Assembly (NCBI RefSeq): GCF_000466965.1
Contig: NZ_BATB01000004.1
Span: forward strand, 1-64,000
DNA: 64,000 nucleotides
Direction of reading: 5' to 3'
From: Limimaricola cinnabarinus LL-001
GTDB lineage: Bacteria; Pseudomonadota; Alphaproteobacteria; Rhodobacterales; Rhodobacteraceae
In this document: positions 9,252 through 18,266 of the stretch, one piece after another
How the letters are laid out: each line of letters begins with the position of its first letter
Numbering within the stretch: the first letter of the stretch is position 1
Notes under the pieces: model-generated
What the model was told of the DNA's origin: nothing
The model's input: only the letters and a program-made list of their open reading frames with translations
Databases searched by the model: none
Program-made: the position numbers and the translations under genes

Positions 9252-9326
9252 GCTGCAGTAGCTCAGTGGTAGAGCACACCCTTGGTAAGGGTGAGGTCGA
9301 GAGTTCAATCCTCTCCTGCAGCACCA
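9252..9326 (+). tRNA. tRNA-Thr (GGT)
   Basis: A 75-nt cloverleaf with acceptor stem GCTGCAG/CTGCAGC, D-arm GCTCAGTGGTAGAGC, anticodon stem-loop ACCCTTGGTAAGGGT with anticodon GGT, T-arm GAGAGTTCAATCCTCTC and an encoded CCA. It is transcribed away from murA and stands alone. Confidence 0.97.
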
Positions 9327-9476
9327 CCCCTCCCCTTTTCGATATAGACCTTTGGGATTGAGGCCATTTGCCCTCGGGGTGAGTTAATCTGCCTGACGGA
9401 TCGCGATTCTCCCTTGCGGAATCCTTCAGCAATTCGCTCAGTAGATGTGTTGCTATTTTGTGTTCAGAGAGTTTCC

Positions 9477-9713
9477 ATGTATACAGTCGACCCGCTTCTT
9501 CCGTGGGCGTTGCTGGGCGTTATCGCCCTTGCAGCCACCACCCCCTCGATCCCTCAGGACAACCGGCAAGATCTTCCCGCTCCGCAGGCGAGCGAAGGGA
9601 TGCGTCTGGAGCAAATGATCGCCGCGTCCTGCCGCGCGTCCTCCCGAACCCCGGAGACCTGTCCGATCGCGGTTCCCGTGATTGAAACCCCGCTCTGGGC
9701 GGCGATGCACTGA
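9477..9713 (+). CDS. Hypothetical small protein with N-terminal hydrophobic segment
   Basis: A 78-residue frame beginning MYTVDPLLPWALLGVIALAA. One hydrophobic segment (residues 7-22) could be a signal anchor, followed by a polar region with two cysteines (AASCRASSRTPETCP). The upstream sequence AGAGAG is a weak ribosome site. I do not recognise the family. It stands between tRNA-Thr and the convergent acyl-CoA synthetase gene in slightly AT-richer DNA (9330-9480). Acceptance rests on frame length and start context only. Confidence 0.4.
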   Translation: MYTVDPLLPWALLGVIALAATTPSIPQDNRQDLPAPQASEGMRLEQMIAASCRASSRTPETCPIAVPVIETPLWAAMH

Positions 9714-9770
9714 CGCGTCGTGGCGAGGGGTCCGCCCCCCTCGCCATCATGCCTTCTTCGGGGTGGAGCC

Positions 9771-11666
9771 TCAGTCGCCGATCCAGTCCCAGGGCCGCGT
9801 GAAGGCCCCGAGGGCCTTGGCGGCATCGGCCTCGGTCGCGGTGCCGGTGCGCCGGATCTTGGCGACGAGACCGCGGCGGCTGTCCTCGACCACCTCCGCC
9901 ACCTCGGCCCCGACACCGGCTGCGGCCAATGCTTCGTCATAGACCCGGGCGATCGCCATTCTGCGCAGCGCCGGCTTGAAGATCTTGCCGACCGCCGTCT
10001 TGGGCAGTTCGGGCAGGATTTCGAGATGACGCGGCCGGGCGGCCCGTTCGGGCACGTGCTCGCGCGCGTAGTCGAGCAATGCCGCGCGATCGATCTCGGC
10101 GCCGTCCACTAGTTCGACATAGACACAAGGCACCTCGCCCGCATGCGCATCCGGCTGACCGATGGCCCCCGCAAAGGCGATCGCGGGATGGGCGGCCAGC
10201 GCCTCCTCGATCTCGGCGGGGTCGATATTGTGACCGCCCCGGATGATCAGGTCCTTGGCCCGGCCGGTGATCCATAGATACCCATCGGCGTCGATCCGCC
10301 CCAGATCGCCGGTGCGCAGGAACTGCCGCTCATCCTCATCGCCGGGCCAATAGAGCCCGTCGTTCTTGGCGGGATCGGTATAGGTGTCGCCGCGTGCCAC
10401 GCCGGGGTTCGACACGCAGATCTCTCCCACCGTGTCGGGCGCGCAGTCCTCGCCGGTGTTCGGGTCGAGGATGCGCACCTGCGTATAGGGGAACGGCACG
10501 CCCACAGAACCCACCTTCTTTTCGCCCTCGGGCGGGTTGATCGCCACCAGACAGGTCGCCTCGGTGAGACCGTACCCCTCGCAGATGGTGACGCCCGCCG
10601 CCTCCTCGAAGCGCTTGTAAAGCTCGACCGGCAGTGGCGCGGAGCCCGAGAATGCGAGGTTGAGCGTCGAGATGTCGGCATTCACGGGGCGCTGCATCAG
10701 GGCCGAGATCGCGGTCGGCACGGTGATCATGAAGGTCACCTGCCAGCGCTCGACCAGCTTCCAGAAGTTGTCGAACACCCCCTCGCCCCGGTAGCCTGCC
10801 GGGGTCGGCAGGATCACATGCGCGCCCGAGGCCAGCGAGGATCCCATGATGACGATGGCCGCAAAGACATGGAACATCGGCAATGGGCAAATGATGTTGT
10901 CGCGGTCCGAGAACATCAGCCGCCCGCCAAGCCAACCGTTATAGACGATGCCGGAGTAGCGCAGCTGCGCCACCTTGGGCATGCCGGTGGTGCCGCCGGT
11001 GTGGAACAGCGCCGCGACACGGTCGCCTGGGCTGTCGGCGAAGGCGAGACTGCGCGGCTGGCGCGCAACCTCGCGCGAGAAGTCGAGCACGCGGGCCTTG
11101 TGGCGCACCGGCACCTTGGGCCGGATCAATGGCACGATAAGCTTCTTCACCCCGGTGAGGTAGCGCAGCAGGTCGACCTCGAGTACCGTCTTAACGTTGG
11201 GCGCCAGCGCTACCGCTTCGGCGGCCTTCTGCGCCACGTCGCTCTTGGGGAATGCCTTGAGCGTGATCAGCACCTTGGCTTTGGTCTGGCGCAGGATCGC
11301 CCCGATCTGGCCCGCATCGAGAAGCGGGTTGATCGGGTTTACGACGCCCGCGATCTGACCGCCGAGATAACTCTGCACCACTTCCGAGCAGTTGGGCAGC
11401 AGGAAGGCTACCACGTCGGTTTCGCCCACGCCCAGCTCGCGCAGCAGGTTCGCGGTCTGAATCGATTTTGCGTGCAGCTCGGTCCAGTTCAGCGTTTCGG
11501 CCGGAGCCTTGGGGTCGGACAGGAGCTGGAAACTCAGCGCCTCGCGCTCCGGAAAAGCCTTGGCGGTCCGCTCCAACAGGCCGTGTGTCGTCGCCGGCTG
11601 GCCCTGCGCCGCCCATGTTCCCCCGGCCTCGATCGCTGCGCGATCGGCCATGCCCGCAAAACCCAT
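9771..11666 (-). CDS. Acyl-CoA synthetase (AMP-forming, fatty-acid CoA ligase type)
   Basis: A 631-residue adenylate-forming enzyme that activates a carboxylic acid to acyl-AMP and then acyl-CoA. Motifs: P-loop LFHTGGTTGMPKVAQ (A3) near residue 225, CPLPMFHVFA, GYGLTEATCLVAINP (A5), RTGDLGRIDADGYLWITGRA (A7/A8), KDLIIRGGHNIDPAEIEEAL, and the catalytic lysine region LPKTAVGKIFKPALRR (A10). The long N-terminal region with LLPNCSEVVQSYLGG is typical. Chain-length preference cannot be read from sequence. GGAGGAACGG precedes the ATG. It is probably monocistronic. Confidence 0.92.
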   Translation of the reverse strand: MGFAGMADRAAIEAGGTWAAQGQPATTHGLLERTAKAFPEREALSFQLLSDPKAPAETLNWTELHAKSIQTANLLRELGVGETDVVAFLLPNCSEVVQSYLGGQIAGVVNPINPLLDAGQIGAILRQTKAKVLITLKAFPKSDVAQKAAEAVALAPNVKTVLEVDLLRYLTGVKKLIVPLIRPKVPVRHKARVLDFSREVARQPRSLAFADSPGDRVAALFHTGGTTGMPKVAQLRYSGIVYNGWLGGRLMFSDRDNIICPLPMFHVFAAIVIMGSSLASGAHVILPTPAGYRGEGVFDNFWKLVERWQVTFMITVPTAISALMQRPVNADISTLNLAFSGSAPLPVELYKRFEEAAGVTICEGYGLTEATCLVAINPPEGEKKVGSVGVPFPYTQVRILDPNTGEDCAPDTVGEICVSNPGVARGDTYTDPAKNDGLYWPGDEDERQFLRTGDLGRIDADGYLWITGRAKDLIIRGGHNIDPAEIEEALAAHPAIAFAGAIGQPDAHAGEVPCVYVELVDGAEIDRAALLDYAREHVPERAARPRHLEILPELPKTAVGKIFKPALRRMAIARVYDEALAAAGVGAEVAEVVEDSRRGLVAKIRRTGTATEADAAKALGAFTRPWDWIGD

Positions 11667-11809
11667 TCCGTTCCTCCCCGGTCGGTTGTCGTATTCGTGC
11701 CGCCTCGCGGCTCCATCCCTGCACGAAGCATCAGACTGACCCGCGCGTCACGCAAGCATGACGCCGCGATAGCCCCGTATCGCGCAAGGGGTTTTCGAGA
11801 CCCTCGACG

Positions 11810-13606
11810 CTACTCGGCGGCCTCGATCATGCCATCGGTGAATTGCAGCCGCGCCAAACGGGCATAGAGCCCGCCCTCGGCCACCAGCGCGTCGTGGCTG
11901 CCCTGCGCCACGATCCGGCCCGCCTCGAAGACCAGGATACGGTCGGCCTTCTTCACCGTGGCCAGACGGTGCGCCACGATGAGCGTCGTGCGCCCGGTGG
12001 CGAGCCGGTCCACGGCGCGCTGCACCAGCCTTTCGCTTTCGGCGTCGAGCGCGCTCGTCGCTTCGTCGAGCAGCAGTACCGGCGCGTCGCGCAGGATCGC
12101 GCGCGCGATGGCGATCCGTTGTTTCTGCCCGCCCGACAGCATCACGCCCCTCTCGCCGACCTGGCTGTCATAGCCGTCGGGCAGTGCCATCAGAAACTCG
12201 TGCGCGGCGGCGGCATGAGCCGCGGCCTCGACCTCGGCATCGGTGGCGTCGGGGCGGCCGAAGCGAATATTCTCGCGCGCCGTGTCGGCAAAGATCACCG
12301 GGTCCTGCGGCACCAGCGCCATCCGACACCGGAAATCCGACCGCGCCATGTCACGCAGGTCCGTCCCGTCGAGCGTGACCCGGCCAGTCTTCGGATCCCA
12401 GAACCGCAGCAGGAGCTGGATCATCGTCGTCTTACCCGCCCCCGAAGGGCCGACCAGCGCCACCGTCTCTCCCGGTGCGATGGTGACGCTGACATGGTCG
12501 AGCGCCGAGACGTCGGGGCGCGAGGGATAGGAAAAGGAGACATCGTCGAACACGATCTCGCCACGCGCCTCGGGCACTGGTCGCGGGGCGGACGGCTCAC
12601 GCAGGCTGTCTTCGGCATTGAGAAGCTCGACCAAACGCTCTGTCGCTCCCGCCGCGCGTTGCAGCTCGCCCCAGATCTCGGTCAGCGCACCGACCGATCC
12701 TGCGACCATCACCGCGTAGATCACGAACTGCACCAGCGCGCCGATGGACATCTCACGGGCGTTCACGTCTCGCGCGCCGATCCACAGCACGCCGACGATG
12801 CCCGCGAAGATCAGGAAGATGACGATCGCCGTCATCACCGCCCGTGTGCCGATCCGCTCACGCGCCGCGACAAAGCTCTTTTCGGTGATCTCGTCGAACC
12901 GCTCCTTGCTGCGCGCCTCGTGGCTGTAGGCCTGCACGGTCTGCACCGACAAAAGCGTCTCTGAGGCATTGCCCGAGGAGGCCGCGATCCAGTCCTGGTT
13001 CTCTCGGCTCAGGACGCGCAACCGGCGGCCCAGCACCACGATCGGCACGATGATCGCGGGTACGATCAGCAGCACCAGCCCGGTGAGCTTGGCCGAGGTC
13101 AGCATCAAGAGCGCCAGACCGCCGATCAGGATCAGCAGATTGCGCAGCGCGATCGAGGCCGAGGAGCCGATCACCGACAGGATCAGCGTGGTGTCGGTGG
13201 TGATCCGGCTCAGCACCTCGCCGGTCATGATCCTCTCGTAGAAGGCGGGGCTCATGCCCACCATCCGCCCAAAAAGCGCCTTGCGAATGTCGGTCACCAC
13301 CCGCTCGCCCAGCCGCGTCACTAGGTAGTAACGCGCCGCCGTGCCCAGCGCGAGCAGCCCCGCGATCACCAAAGCCGCAGCGAAATACCGGTCGAGCAGC
13401 ATACCTGCGTCGACCTCGAAATTGTCGACCACCCGGCGCACCGCCAGCGGCAGCACGAGGCTTACGCAGGCAGTGAACACCAGCGCCGAAATGGCGAGCG
13501 TCATGATGCCGCGATAGGGCGCGATGAACGGCCAGAGCGCCCGCAGCGCCCCGATGTTGCGCGAGCCCGGCCGGTCCTCGTCGCTGGTCTTGGGGGATCG
13601 GGCCAT
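11810..13606 (-). CDS. ABC exporter, fused membrane and ATPase domains (MsbA-like)
   Basis: A 598-residue half-transporter with an N-terminal six-helix membrane domain (residues ~20-310) and a C-terminal nucleotide-binding domain. The latter has Walker A GPSGAGKTT, Q-loop ALVPQDP, signature LSGGQKQRIAIARA, Walker B VLLLDEATSALD and H-loop IVAHRLATVKKADR. It would act as a homodimer exporting lipids or hydrophobic compounds; the substrate is not evident. No partner half-transporter is adjacent. The first 20 residues are polar, as usual in this family. It is flanked by the acyl-CoA synthetase and the broken MFS gene on the same strand. Confidence 0.92.
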   Translation of the reverse strand: MARSPKTSDEDRPGSRNIGALRALWPFIAPYRGIMTLAISALVFTACVSLVLPLAVRRVVDNFEVDAGMLLDRYFAAALVIAGLLALGTAARYYLVTRLGERVVTDIRKALFGRMVGMSPAFYERIMTGEVLSRITTDTTLILSVIGSSASIALRNLLILIGGLALLMLTSAKLTGLVLLIVPAIIVPIVVLGRRLRVLSRENQDWIAASSGNASETLLSVQTVQAYSHEARSKERFDEITEKSFVAARERIGTRAVMTAIVIFLIFAGIVGVLWIGARDVNAREMSIGALVQFVIYAVMVAGSVGALTEIWGELQRAAGATERLVELLNAEDSLREPSAPRPVPEARGEIVFDDVSFSYPSRPDVSALDHVSVTIAPGETVALVGPSGAGKTTMIQLLLRFWDPKTGRVTLDGTDLRDMARSDFRCRMALVPQDPVIFADTARENIRFGRPDATDAEVEAAAHAAAAHEFLMALPDGYDSQVGERGVMLSGGQKQRIAIARAILRDAPVLLLDEATSALDAESERLVQRAVDRLATGRTTLIVAHRLATVKKADRILVFEAGRIVAQGSHDALVAEGGLYARLARLQFTDGMIEAAE

Positions 13607-13714
13607 CGCACGCCTCGTTCAAAGATTGCAATGGTTGTCTAGACGCCGCGTGGCGCCATCACAAGCGAAGGGGGCAAGGCGAGTAATGCGGCACCGTGCC
13701 CGGCCCGGTCCGGC

Positions 13715-14892
13715 TCAGGCCGGAACGGCTGCCAGCGCGCGAGCCCGGCGGCGCAGCGCCAGCACCGGGGGCAGGATCATCAGCAGCAGCGCCGCGACGG
13801 CCCCGAAGGCCAGCCGCAGGCCGAATACCTCCGACAATCCGCCCATCAGCACCGGTGCGATCAGGAAGGCGCAAAAAGCGATGACGGCAACACGGGCGAT
13901 GGCCTGCGACCGCTGATGCGGCGCCACCATGCGCCCCGCCAGTGCCAGCCCCATCGGGCCGATCACCGAAATGCCGAGACCGGTGATCGCAAAGCCGAGA
14001 TAGGCCACCATCGGCACCGGGGCCATCGCCGCGATCGCCGCGCCAAAGGCCGAGACCAGAGCCGCCACCCGGATCACTGCCGTCTCACTGAGCCTCTCGG
14101 CCAGTGCCTGACCGCCGAAACGGCCCAGCGTCATGGTGATGCCCAGAAGGGCGGGACCAAGCGCGCCCTGCGCCGCGCCACCGCCCAGCGTCCGTTCGAT
14201 ATGCAGCGCCGACCAGCTTTCGACCGTGGCCTCGCTCAGAAAGGCGATCATCACCACGATACCGCACAGCGCCACCGGCCAGAGCGGCAGCGTCACCGAC
14301 GCCCCTTCCTCCGGCATCATCTCCGGCGAGGGCGCGCGCCACAAAAGCGGCATCAGCACCAGCGTCACGACCGTCATGCCACCGAACACCACGAGGATCG
14401 GCAACCCGGCCTCGCGGGTGAGGCCGGAGGCGAGCGCGGCGCAACCATAGGCCAGCGAGAACAGCCCGTGATTGGCGTTCATCAAGGAACGCCCCGACTG
14501 CGCCTCGATCTGGCTCACCCGCGCGTCATCACCACGTCGCAGACGCCCGAACCACGTCGCAGACGCCCGACGCCATGCCGACGCCGACCATGCCGATGGC
14601 GAAAGCCAGCGGCGTCGCGGCAAGCGCCGGTGCGATCCACGCCAGCGCCAGAAGTGCCGCCGCGACGGGCAAGGCCGCGCGCCCCAGCTTCTGATCGAAC
14701 CGCGGCGCCAGCCACATCGTCGTCAGGAGGCCGAGGGAGGAGCCAAGCAGCAACGAGCCGAACACCGCGTCATCGACGCCGAGACGGTCGCGGAACACCG
14801 GCACATGCGCGGCGAAGACGCCCCAGTAGAGCCCCATGACCACGAAGGCGGAGCCCGGCGCGCGGGTCAGTCGGAGAGCCGAGAGAATGGAC
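13715..14892 (-). pseudogene. MFS transporter (YbjJ-like), disrupted by a 20-bp tandem duplication plus a 1-base loss
   Basis: A major-facilitator permease of about 390 residues in two frames. The first begins MSILSALRLTRAPGSAFVVM and ends after GMASGVCDVV; the second resumes RVSQIEAQSGRSLMNANHGL and runs through the remaining helices to LALRRRARALAAVPA. The junction holds a direct 20-bp duplication (14531-14550 and 14551-14570). Removing it still leaves a one-base deficit near 14527 relative to the expected DVVMNARVSQIEA. A net +19 bp therefore breaks the gene. The ATG at 14890-14892 is the first plausible start. It is divergent from rplY. Confidence 0.85.
14531..14570. repeat. Perfect 20-bp tandem duplication inside the MFS gene
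   Basis: ACCACGTCGCAGACGCCCGA occurs twice head to tail with no mismatch. The encoded residues (SGVCDVV, then again ASATW out of frame) appear once in homologous proteins, so one copy is extra. This is slippage in the organism or an assembly artefact. Confidence 0.95.
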
Positions 14893-15064
14893 ATGCGCAA
14901 GGCCGTGCCACGCGGCGGACCGACAGTCCAGAGACGCCGCGTCGCCTGCGCCTGTTTATGCCCATGCAGGCCTTTTCAAACGGGGGATTCGGCGCTAAGG
15001 GCACAGGTTCTGAATCGGGCCATACACCCTTGGAGGATGGCCCATCACCTGAAAGGACTTACCA

Positions 15065-15709
15065 ATGGCCAAAGAGATTCCGGATCTCGTCGCCACGGCA
15101 CGCACGGGGACAGGCAAGGGGGCCGCTCGTCAGGCACGTCGCGAGAACCTCGTTCCGGGCATCGTGTATGGCGGCGGCGCCGATCCGCTGCCGATCAACC
15201 TGCCCTACAACGCCCTGATCAAGAAGCTGAAGGCAGGCCGTTTCCTGTCAACGCTGTTTAACCTCAAGGTCGAGGGCCAGGACGACGTGCGCGTTATCTG
15301 CCGCTCGGTGCAGCGCGACGTGGTGCGCGACCTGCCGACCCATGTGGACCTGCTGCGCCTGCGCCGCACCACGCGGATCAGCCTCTATATCCATGTCGAG
15401 TTCGAGAACCACAAGGACGCGCCGGGCATCAAGCGCGGCGGCGTGCTCACGGTGGTCCGCCCTGAGGTCGAGCTGAACGTGCTCGCCGGCGAGATCCCCG
15501 AGCAGATCGTGGTCGACCTGACCGGCAAGCAGATCGGTGACGTGATCCACATCAGCGACGTCACCCTGCCCTCGGGCGCCAAGCCGACGATCGACCGTGA
15601 CTTCGTGATCGCCAACATCTCGGCGCCCTCGAAGCTCGCCGCCGCCGCCGAGGAAGAGGCCGAGCCCGCCGCCGACGAGGTCGAGGCGACCGAGCAGACC
15701 GACGCCTGA
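15065..15709 (+). CDS. rplY: 50S ribosomal protein L25/general stress protein Ctc
   Basis: A 214-residue long-form L25 (Ctc/TL5 type). The N-terminal 5S-rRNA-binding domain (residues ~5-95: [20 protein letters not shown], then [22 protein letters not shown]) is followed by the TL5 beta domain ([20 protein letters not shown]-like region to about residue 185) and an Ala/Glu tail. A GAAAGGA ribosome site precedes the ATG. It heads the rplY-pth pair and has its own terminator 25 bp after the stop. The 172-bp space before it (14893-15064) must hold the rplY and MFS promoters, but I find no confident -35/-10 pair. Confidence 0.95.
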   Translation: MAKEIPDLVATARTGTGKGAARQARRENLVPGIVYGGGADPLPINLPYNALIKKLKAGRFLSTLFNLKVEGQDDVRVICRSVQRDVVRDLPTHVDLLRLRRTTRISLYIHVEFENHKDAPGIKRGGVLTVVRPEVELNVLAGEIPEQIVVDLTGKQIGDVIHISDVTLPSGAKPTIDRDFVIANISAPSKLAAAAEEEAEPAADEVEATEQTDA

Positions 15710-15733
15710 TCGCCTTGGCGACCAAGCGTGTGG

Positions 15734-15760
15734 AAACGGGGCCCTTCGGGGCCCCGTTTT
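15734..15760 (+). terminator. Rho-independent terminator after rplY
   Basis: Perfect 11-bp stem AAACGGGGCCC / GGGCCCCGTTT around TTCG, ending in TTTT. It lies between rplY and pth, so pth is either transcribed separately or by read-through. Confidence 0.88.
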
Positions 15761-15808
15761 GCGTCCGGGCACTGGCCCTGCGCGTGGCGGCGCGCTAGGT
15801 TCCGCCGC

Positions 15809-16525
15809 ATGAAACTCTTCGTCGGACTTGGAAACCCGGGCGGCAAATATGCCCGGAATCGTCACAACATCGGCTTCATGGCCGTGGACCGGATCGCGGA
15901 GGATCACGGCTTCGCGCCTTGGCGCGCGAAGTTTCAGGGCGAGATGTCCGAGGGCAGGCTCGGGTCGCAGAAGGTGCTGCTTCTCAAGCCAATGACCTTC
16001 ATGAACCTGTCCGGCCAGTCGGTCGGTGAGGCGGCGCGGTTCCACAAGATCGACAGCACCGACATCTGCGTCTTTCATGACGAGATCGATCTCGTGCCCG
16101 GGCGGCTCAAGACCAAGGCTGGCGGCGGTCACGCGGGGCATAACGGCCTGCGTTCGATCCACCAGCACCTGGGGCCGCATTACGACCGCGTGCGCATGGG
16201 CGTGGGCCATCCCGGCCACAAGGATGCGGTGCCGGGCTACGTGCTCAAGGATTTCGCCAAGGCCGACGAGGCCTGGCTCGACGACATGCTGCGCGGTATC
16301 TCCGACGGAGCGGCAGCCTTGGCGGCGGGCGACGATGCGCGGTTCCTCAACGCAGTATCACTGCGACTGAACCCGCCGCGTTCCGGTGGTGGGACCAAGG
16401 GCCGACCCGCCGAGCCGCAGGCGCCCGAGACCGAACCCGCGGCGCGACAGGACCCCGCCTCGGCAGAACCGGACAGGTTAGATGATCGCTCTGCCCTGCA
16501 AAAGCTGGCGGATCGGTTCAGGTGA
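15809..16525 (+). CDS. pth: Peptidyl-tRNA hydrolase
   Basis: Releases tRNA from stalled peptidyl-tRNA. Family landmarks: [20 protein letters not shown] with the catalytic His in [45 protein letters not shown] and [10 protein letters not shown]. At 238 residues it is longer than the ~190-residue enterobacterial enzyme because of a disordered Pro/Ala/Glu-rich C-terminal extension of about 50 residues (from [12 protein letters not shown]), common in Rhodobacteraceae. No strong ribosome site is visible upstream of the ATG at 15809; the start is fixed by the family N-terminus. Confidence 0.95.
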   Translation: MKLFVGLGNPGGKYARNRHNIGFMAVDRIAEDHGFAPWRAKFQGEMSEGRLGSQKVLLLKPMTFMNLSGQSVGEAARFHKIDSTDICVFHDEIDLVPGRLKTKAGGGHAGHNGLRSIHQHLGPHYDRVRMGVGHPGHKDAVPGYVLKDFAKADEAWLDDMLRGISDGAAALAAGDDARFLNAVSLRLNPPRSGGGTKGRPAEPQAPETEPAARQDPASAEPDRLDDRSALQKLADRFR

Positions 16526-16604
16526 CTTGTTCGACCGGAGTTGCCGAAGGTTCGCCGCGCTACCAATTCTGGCGCGCCCACTGACCCCTTTCAGGAGGAT
16601 TGCC

Positions 16605-16973
16605 ATGCAGATGGACCCGTCGCTTAACGTTCTGGACGGCCCGCTGGCGCCCTGCTCGACCGCGCCCCTGACCGGGTTCTTTCGGGATGGGCACTGCAAC
16701 AGCTGCGCCGAGGACCAAGGCAGCCATACGGTCTGCGCGGTGATGACGGCCGAATTCCTCGCCTATTCGAAATATGTGGGCAATGACCTGAGCACGCCGC
16801 GACCTGAGTTCGGCTTTGCCGGTCTGGCCCCCGGAGACAGCTGGTGCCTTTGTGCGGGACGTTTTCTGCAGGCCCATGACGAGGGCTGCGCGCCTCGGGT
16901 ACACCTTGCCGCCACCCACAAACGCGCGCTCGAAATCGTGCCGCTCGAGGTTCTGACACAACACGCAAGCTGA
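16605..16973 (+). CDS. DUF2237 family protein
   Basis: A 122-residue protein of the DUF2237 family, function unknown. Recognised by SLNVLDGPLAPCSTAPLTGF, FRDGHCNSCAEDQGSHTVCA, FLAYSKYVGNDLSTPRPEF and the Cys pair in PGDSWCLCAGRF. The conserved cysteines suggest a metal site or redox role (inference). AGGAGG stands 7 bp before the ATG at 16605, a strong reason to reject the upstream starts in the same frame. It is followed by a terminator-like hairpin shared with the convergent gene. Confidence 0.88.
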   Translation: MQMDPSLNVLDGPLAPCSTAPLTGFFRDGHCNSCAEDQGSHTVCAVMTAEFLAYSKYVGNDLSTPRPEFGFAGLAPGDSWCLCAGRFLQAHDEGCAPRVHLAATHKRALEIVPLEVLTQHAS

Positions 16974-16981
16974 CAAGCAAA

Positions 16982-17013
16982 AGCCCCGGCCGGATACTGT
17001 CCAGCCGAGGCTT
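16982..17013 (+). terminator. Probable bidirectional terminator
   Basis: Stem AGCCCCGGC / GCCGAGGCT with one internal mismatch, followed by TTTGTTT on the plus strand and preceded by AAAAG. It sits between the convergent DUF2237 and DUF7282 genes. Confidence 0.65.
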
Positions 17014-17060
17014 TGTTTGACGGGACCGGCCGCGAAGCCGATCCCGCTAAATCACCAAGA

Positions 17061-17201
17061 TCAACCAGCGTCGTCTTCGTCGCCTTCACCTTCGGTATCT
17101 TCACCCTCTTCGATGAAGCCTTCGGTTTCGGTGTCGTTGGGCTGGATCGTGGATTCGTCGGTGTCGCGGTAATCCGGATCGCTGCTGTCATCGGACTCGG
17201 C
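17061..17201 (-). repeat. Acidic-tail coding repeat, copy 1 (DUF7282 gene)
   Basis: Codes the last 46 residues and the stop. It is similar in DNA to 17856-17996, including identical runs such as TCACCCTCTTCGATGAAGCC and GTCGCGGTAATCCGGATC (plus-strand reading). The repeat is therefore a DNA duplication, not only protein convergence. Confidence 0.85.
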
Positions 17202-17693
17202 ACGGACTTCCGGTTCAGCAATGTCGGTCGAGGGCATGTCGTCGCCCGAGTGCATCATCATGCCTTCGGGAACGGTGAACATCGCCGTCACGGGCGCGTC
17301 GTTGACCATGACCGGCGTGTCGACGTCGGTCATGTCGGGGCCAAAATCATAGACGCCGTTGCCGTTCGACTCGACGTGCAGCATGGCCACGAGTTCGGTC
17401 CCGGCGGCAAGCGCCCCGGGCACCATCACGGTGACATCGGTGTTCTCGCCGGCCATGACCATGGCGTGTGCCAGCGATTCAGGCACCACCGGCTCGCCAT
17501 CGGTAACGGCGTGCAGGACGATGTAGCCGTCCTGGCGGGTGTTGATGCGGGGGAAGGTCACAGTGGTCTGCCCGTCCATCATCGACATCTGCATGGCCGT
17601 GGCATCGGTATCGATCATCATGTCGTCCTGCGCCATGGCGCCACCGGCCATGAGAGCGGTAAGTGCAGCGGCGCTGGTAAAGGTCTTGAGCAT
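17061..17693 (-). CDS. Secreted DUF7282-like domain protein with acidic C-terminal tail
   Basis: A 210-residue exported protein: signal peptide MLKTFTSAAALTALMAGGAMAQ, a Met/Asp-rich spacer, a single beta-rich domain of DUF7282 type (residues ~45-150: QDGYIVLHAVTDGEPVVPES, TDVTVMVPGALAAGTELVAM, VNDAPVTAMFTVPEG) and a 46-residue tail (from AESDDSSDPDYRD to DEDDAG). The tail is nearly the same as in the next gene upstream (36 of 46 identical by hand alignment) although the cores are unrelated. GGAGACG precedes the ATG. The length and charge of the tail suggest calcium or cation binding, or a surface role; function unknown. Confidence 0.8.
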   Translation of the reverse strand: MLKTFTSAAALTALMAGGAMAQDDMMIDTDATAMQMSMMDGQTTVTFPRINTRQDGYIVLHAVTDGEPVVPESLAHAMVMAGENTDVTVMVPGALAAGTELVAMLHVESNGNGVYDFGPDMTDVDTPVMVNDAPVTAMFTVPEGMMMHSGDDMPSTDIAEPEVRAESDDSSDPDYRDTDESTIQPNDTETEGFIEEGEDTEGEGDEDDAG

Positions 17694-17795
17694 TTTCGTC
17701 TCCAGAATGAGTTCGCTCCCCAACCCTTCAGACCCGATAGGGTTCGTTACCGTACGACACGTATTCGTGTGAACTAAACATAAAGACTGAAACAG

Positions 17796-17827
17796 AAAAA
17801 GGCCGACCGGAGGATATCCGGTCGGCC
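17796..17827 (-). terminator. Rho-independent terminator after the EF-hand gene
   Basis: Perfect 11-bp stem GGCCGACCGGA / TCCGGTCGGCC with a five-base loop, followed on the minus strand by TTTTTC. It separates the EF-hand gene from the DUF7282 gene, so these twins are transcribed independently. Confidence 0.9.
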
Positions 17828-17855
17828 CTTCAGATCAGGTATGGAACGACTGGCG

Positions 17856-17996
17856 TTACTGACCGTCGTCCTCGTCGCCTTCGCCGTCGCCGTCTTCACC
17901 CTCTTCGATGAAGCCTTCGGTCTCGGTATTGTTCTCTTGGATCGTGGATTCGGTGGCGTCGCGGTAATCCGGATCTTCGTCATCATCGGACTCGGC
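17856..17996 (-). repeat. Acidic-tail coding repeat, copy 2 (EF-hand gene)
   Basis: Second copy of the tail-coding segment, in the same orientation and reading frame as copy 1. It differs mainly in the Gly/Glu/Asp codons just before the stop. Confidence 0.85.
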
Positions 17997-18266
17997 GCGG
18001 GCTTCGGGCGAAGCCGGCTCGGTCGCCATGCTCATGCCGGTCGCGATGCGGATTTCCTGCACGCTCAGCATCATGTCGCCGTCGCTGTCGTCCTCCATCA
18101 GGATCGCCGCGCCGTCGGCGCCGAAGGCAGCGACCAGCTCGTCGTTCGACAGCATCATGTCACCGTCGGTGTCGACCTCGGCGAACGGAATGCTCTGCGC
18201 CGAAGCGGCCGAAGCACCCAGAACGAGGGCGGTCGTGGCAGCAGCGAAAGTCAGTTTGTTCAGCAT
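17856..18266 (-). CDS. Secreted EF-hand protein with acidic C-terminal tail
   Basis: A 136-residue exported protein: signal peptide MLNKLTFAAATTALVLGASA ending at SAQ, two calcium-binding EF-hand loops (DTDGDMMLSNDEL near residue 31 and DDSDGDMMLSVQEI near 58), then a 46-residue acidic tail (AESDDDEDPDYRD to DEDDGQ). The tail matches that of the neighbouring DUF7282 protein. Loop positions 1, 3, 5 and 12 carry Asp/Glu as needed for calcium. GAGAGGA precedes the ATG. Likely a periplasmic or extracellular calcium-binding protein; partner unknown. Confidence 0.85.
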   Translation of the reverse strand: MLNKLTFAAATTALVLGASAASAQSIPFAEVDTDGDMMLSNDELVAAFGADGAAILMEDDSDGDMMLSVQEIRIATGMSMATEPASPEARAESDDDEDPDYRDATESTIQENNTETEGFIEEGEDGDGEGDEDDGQ

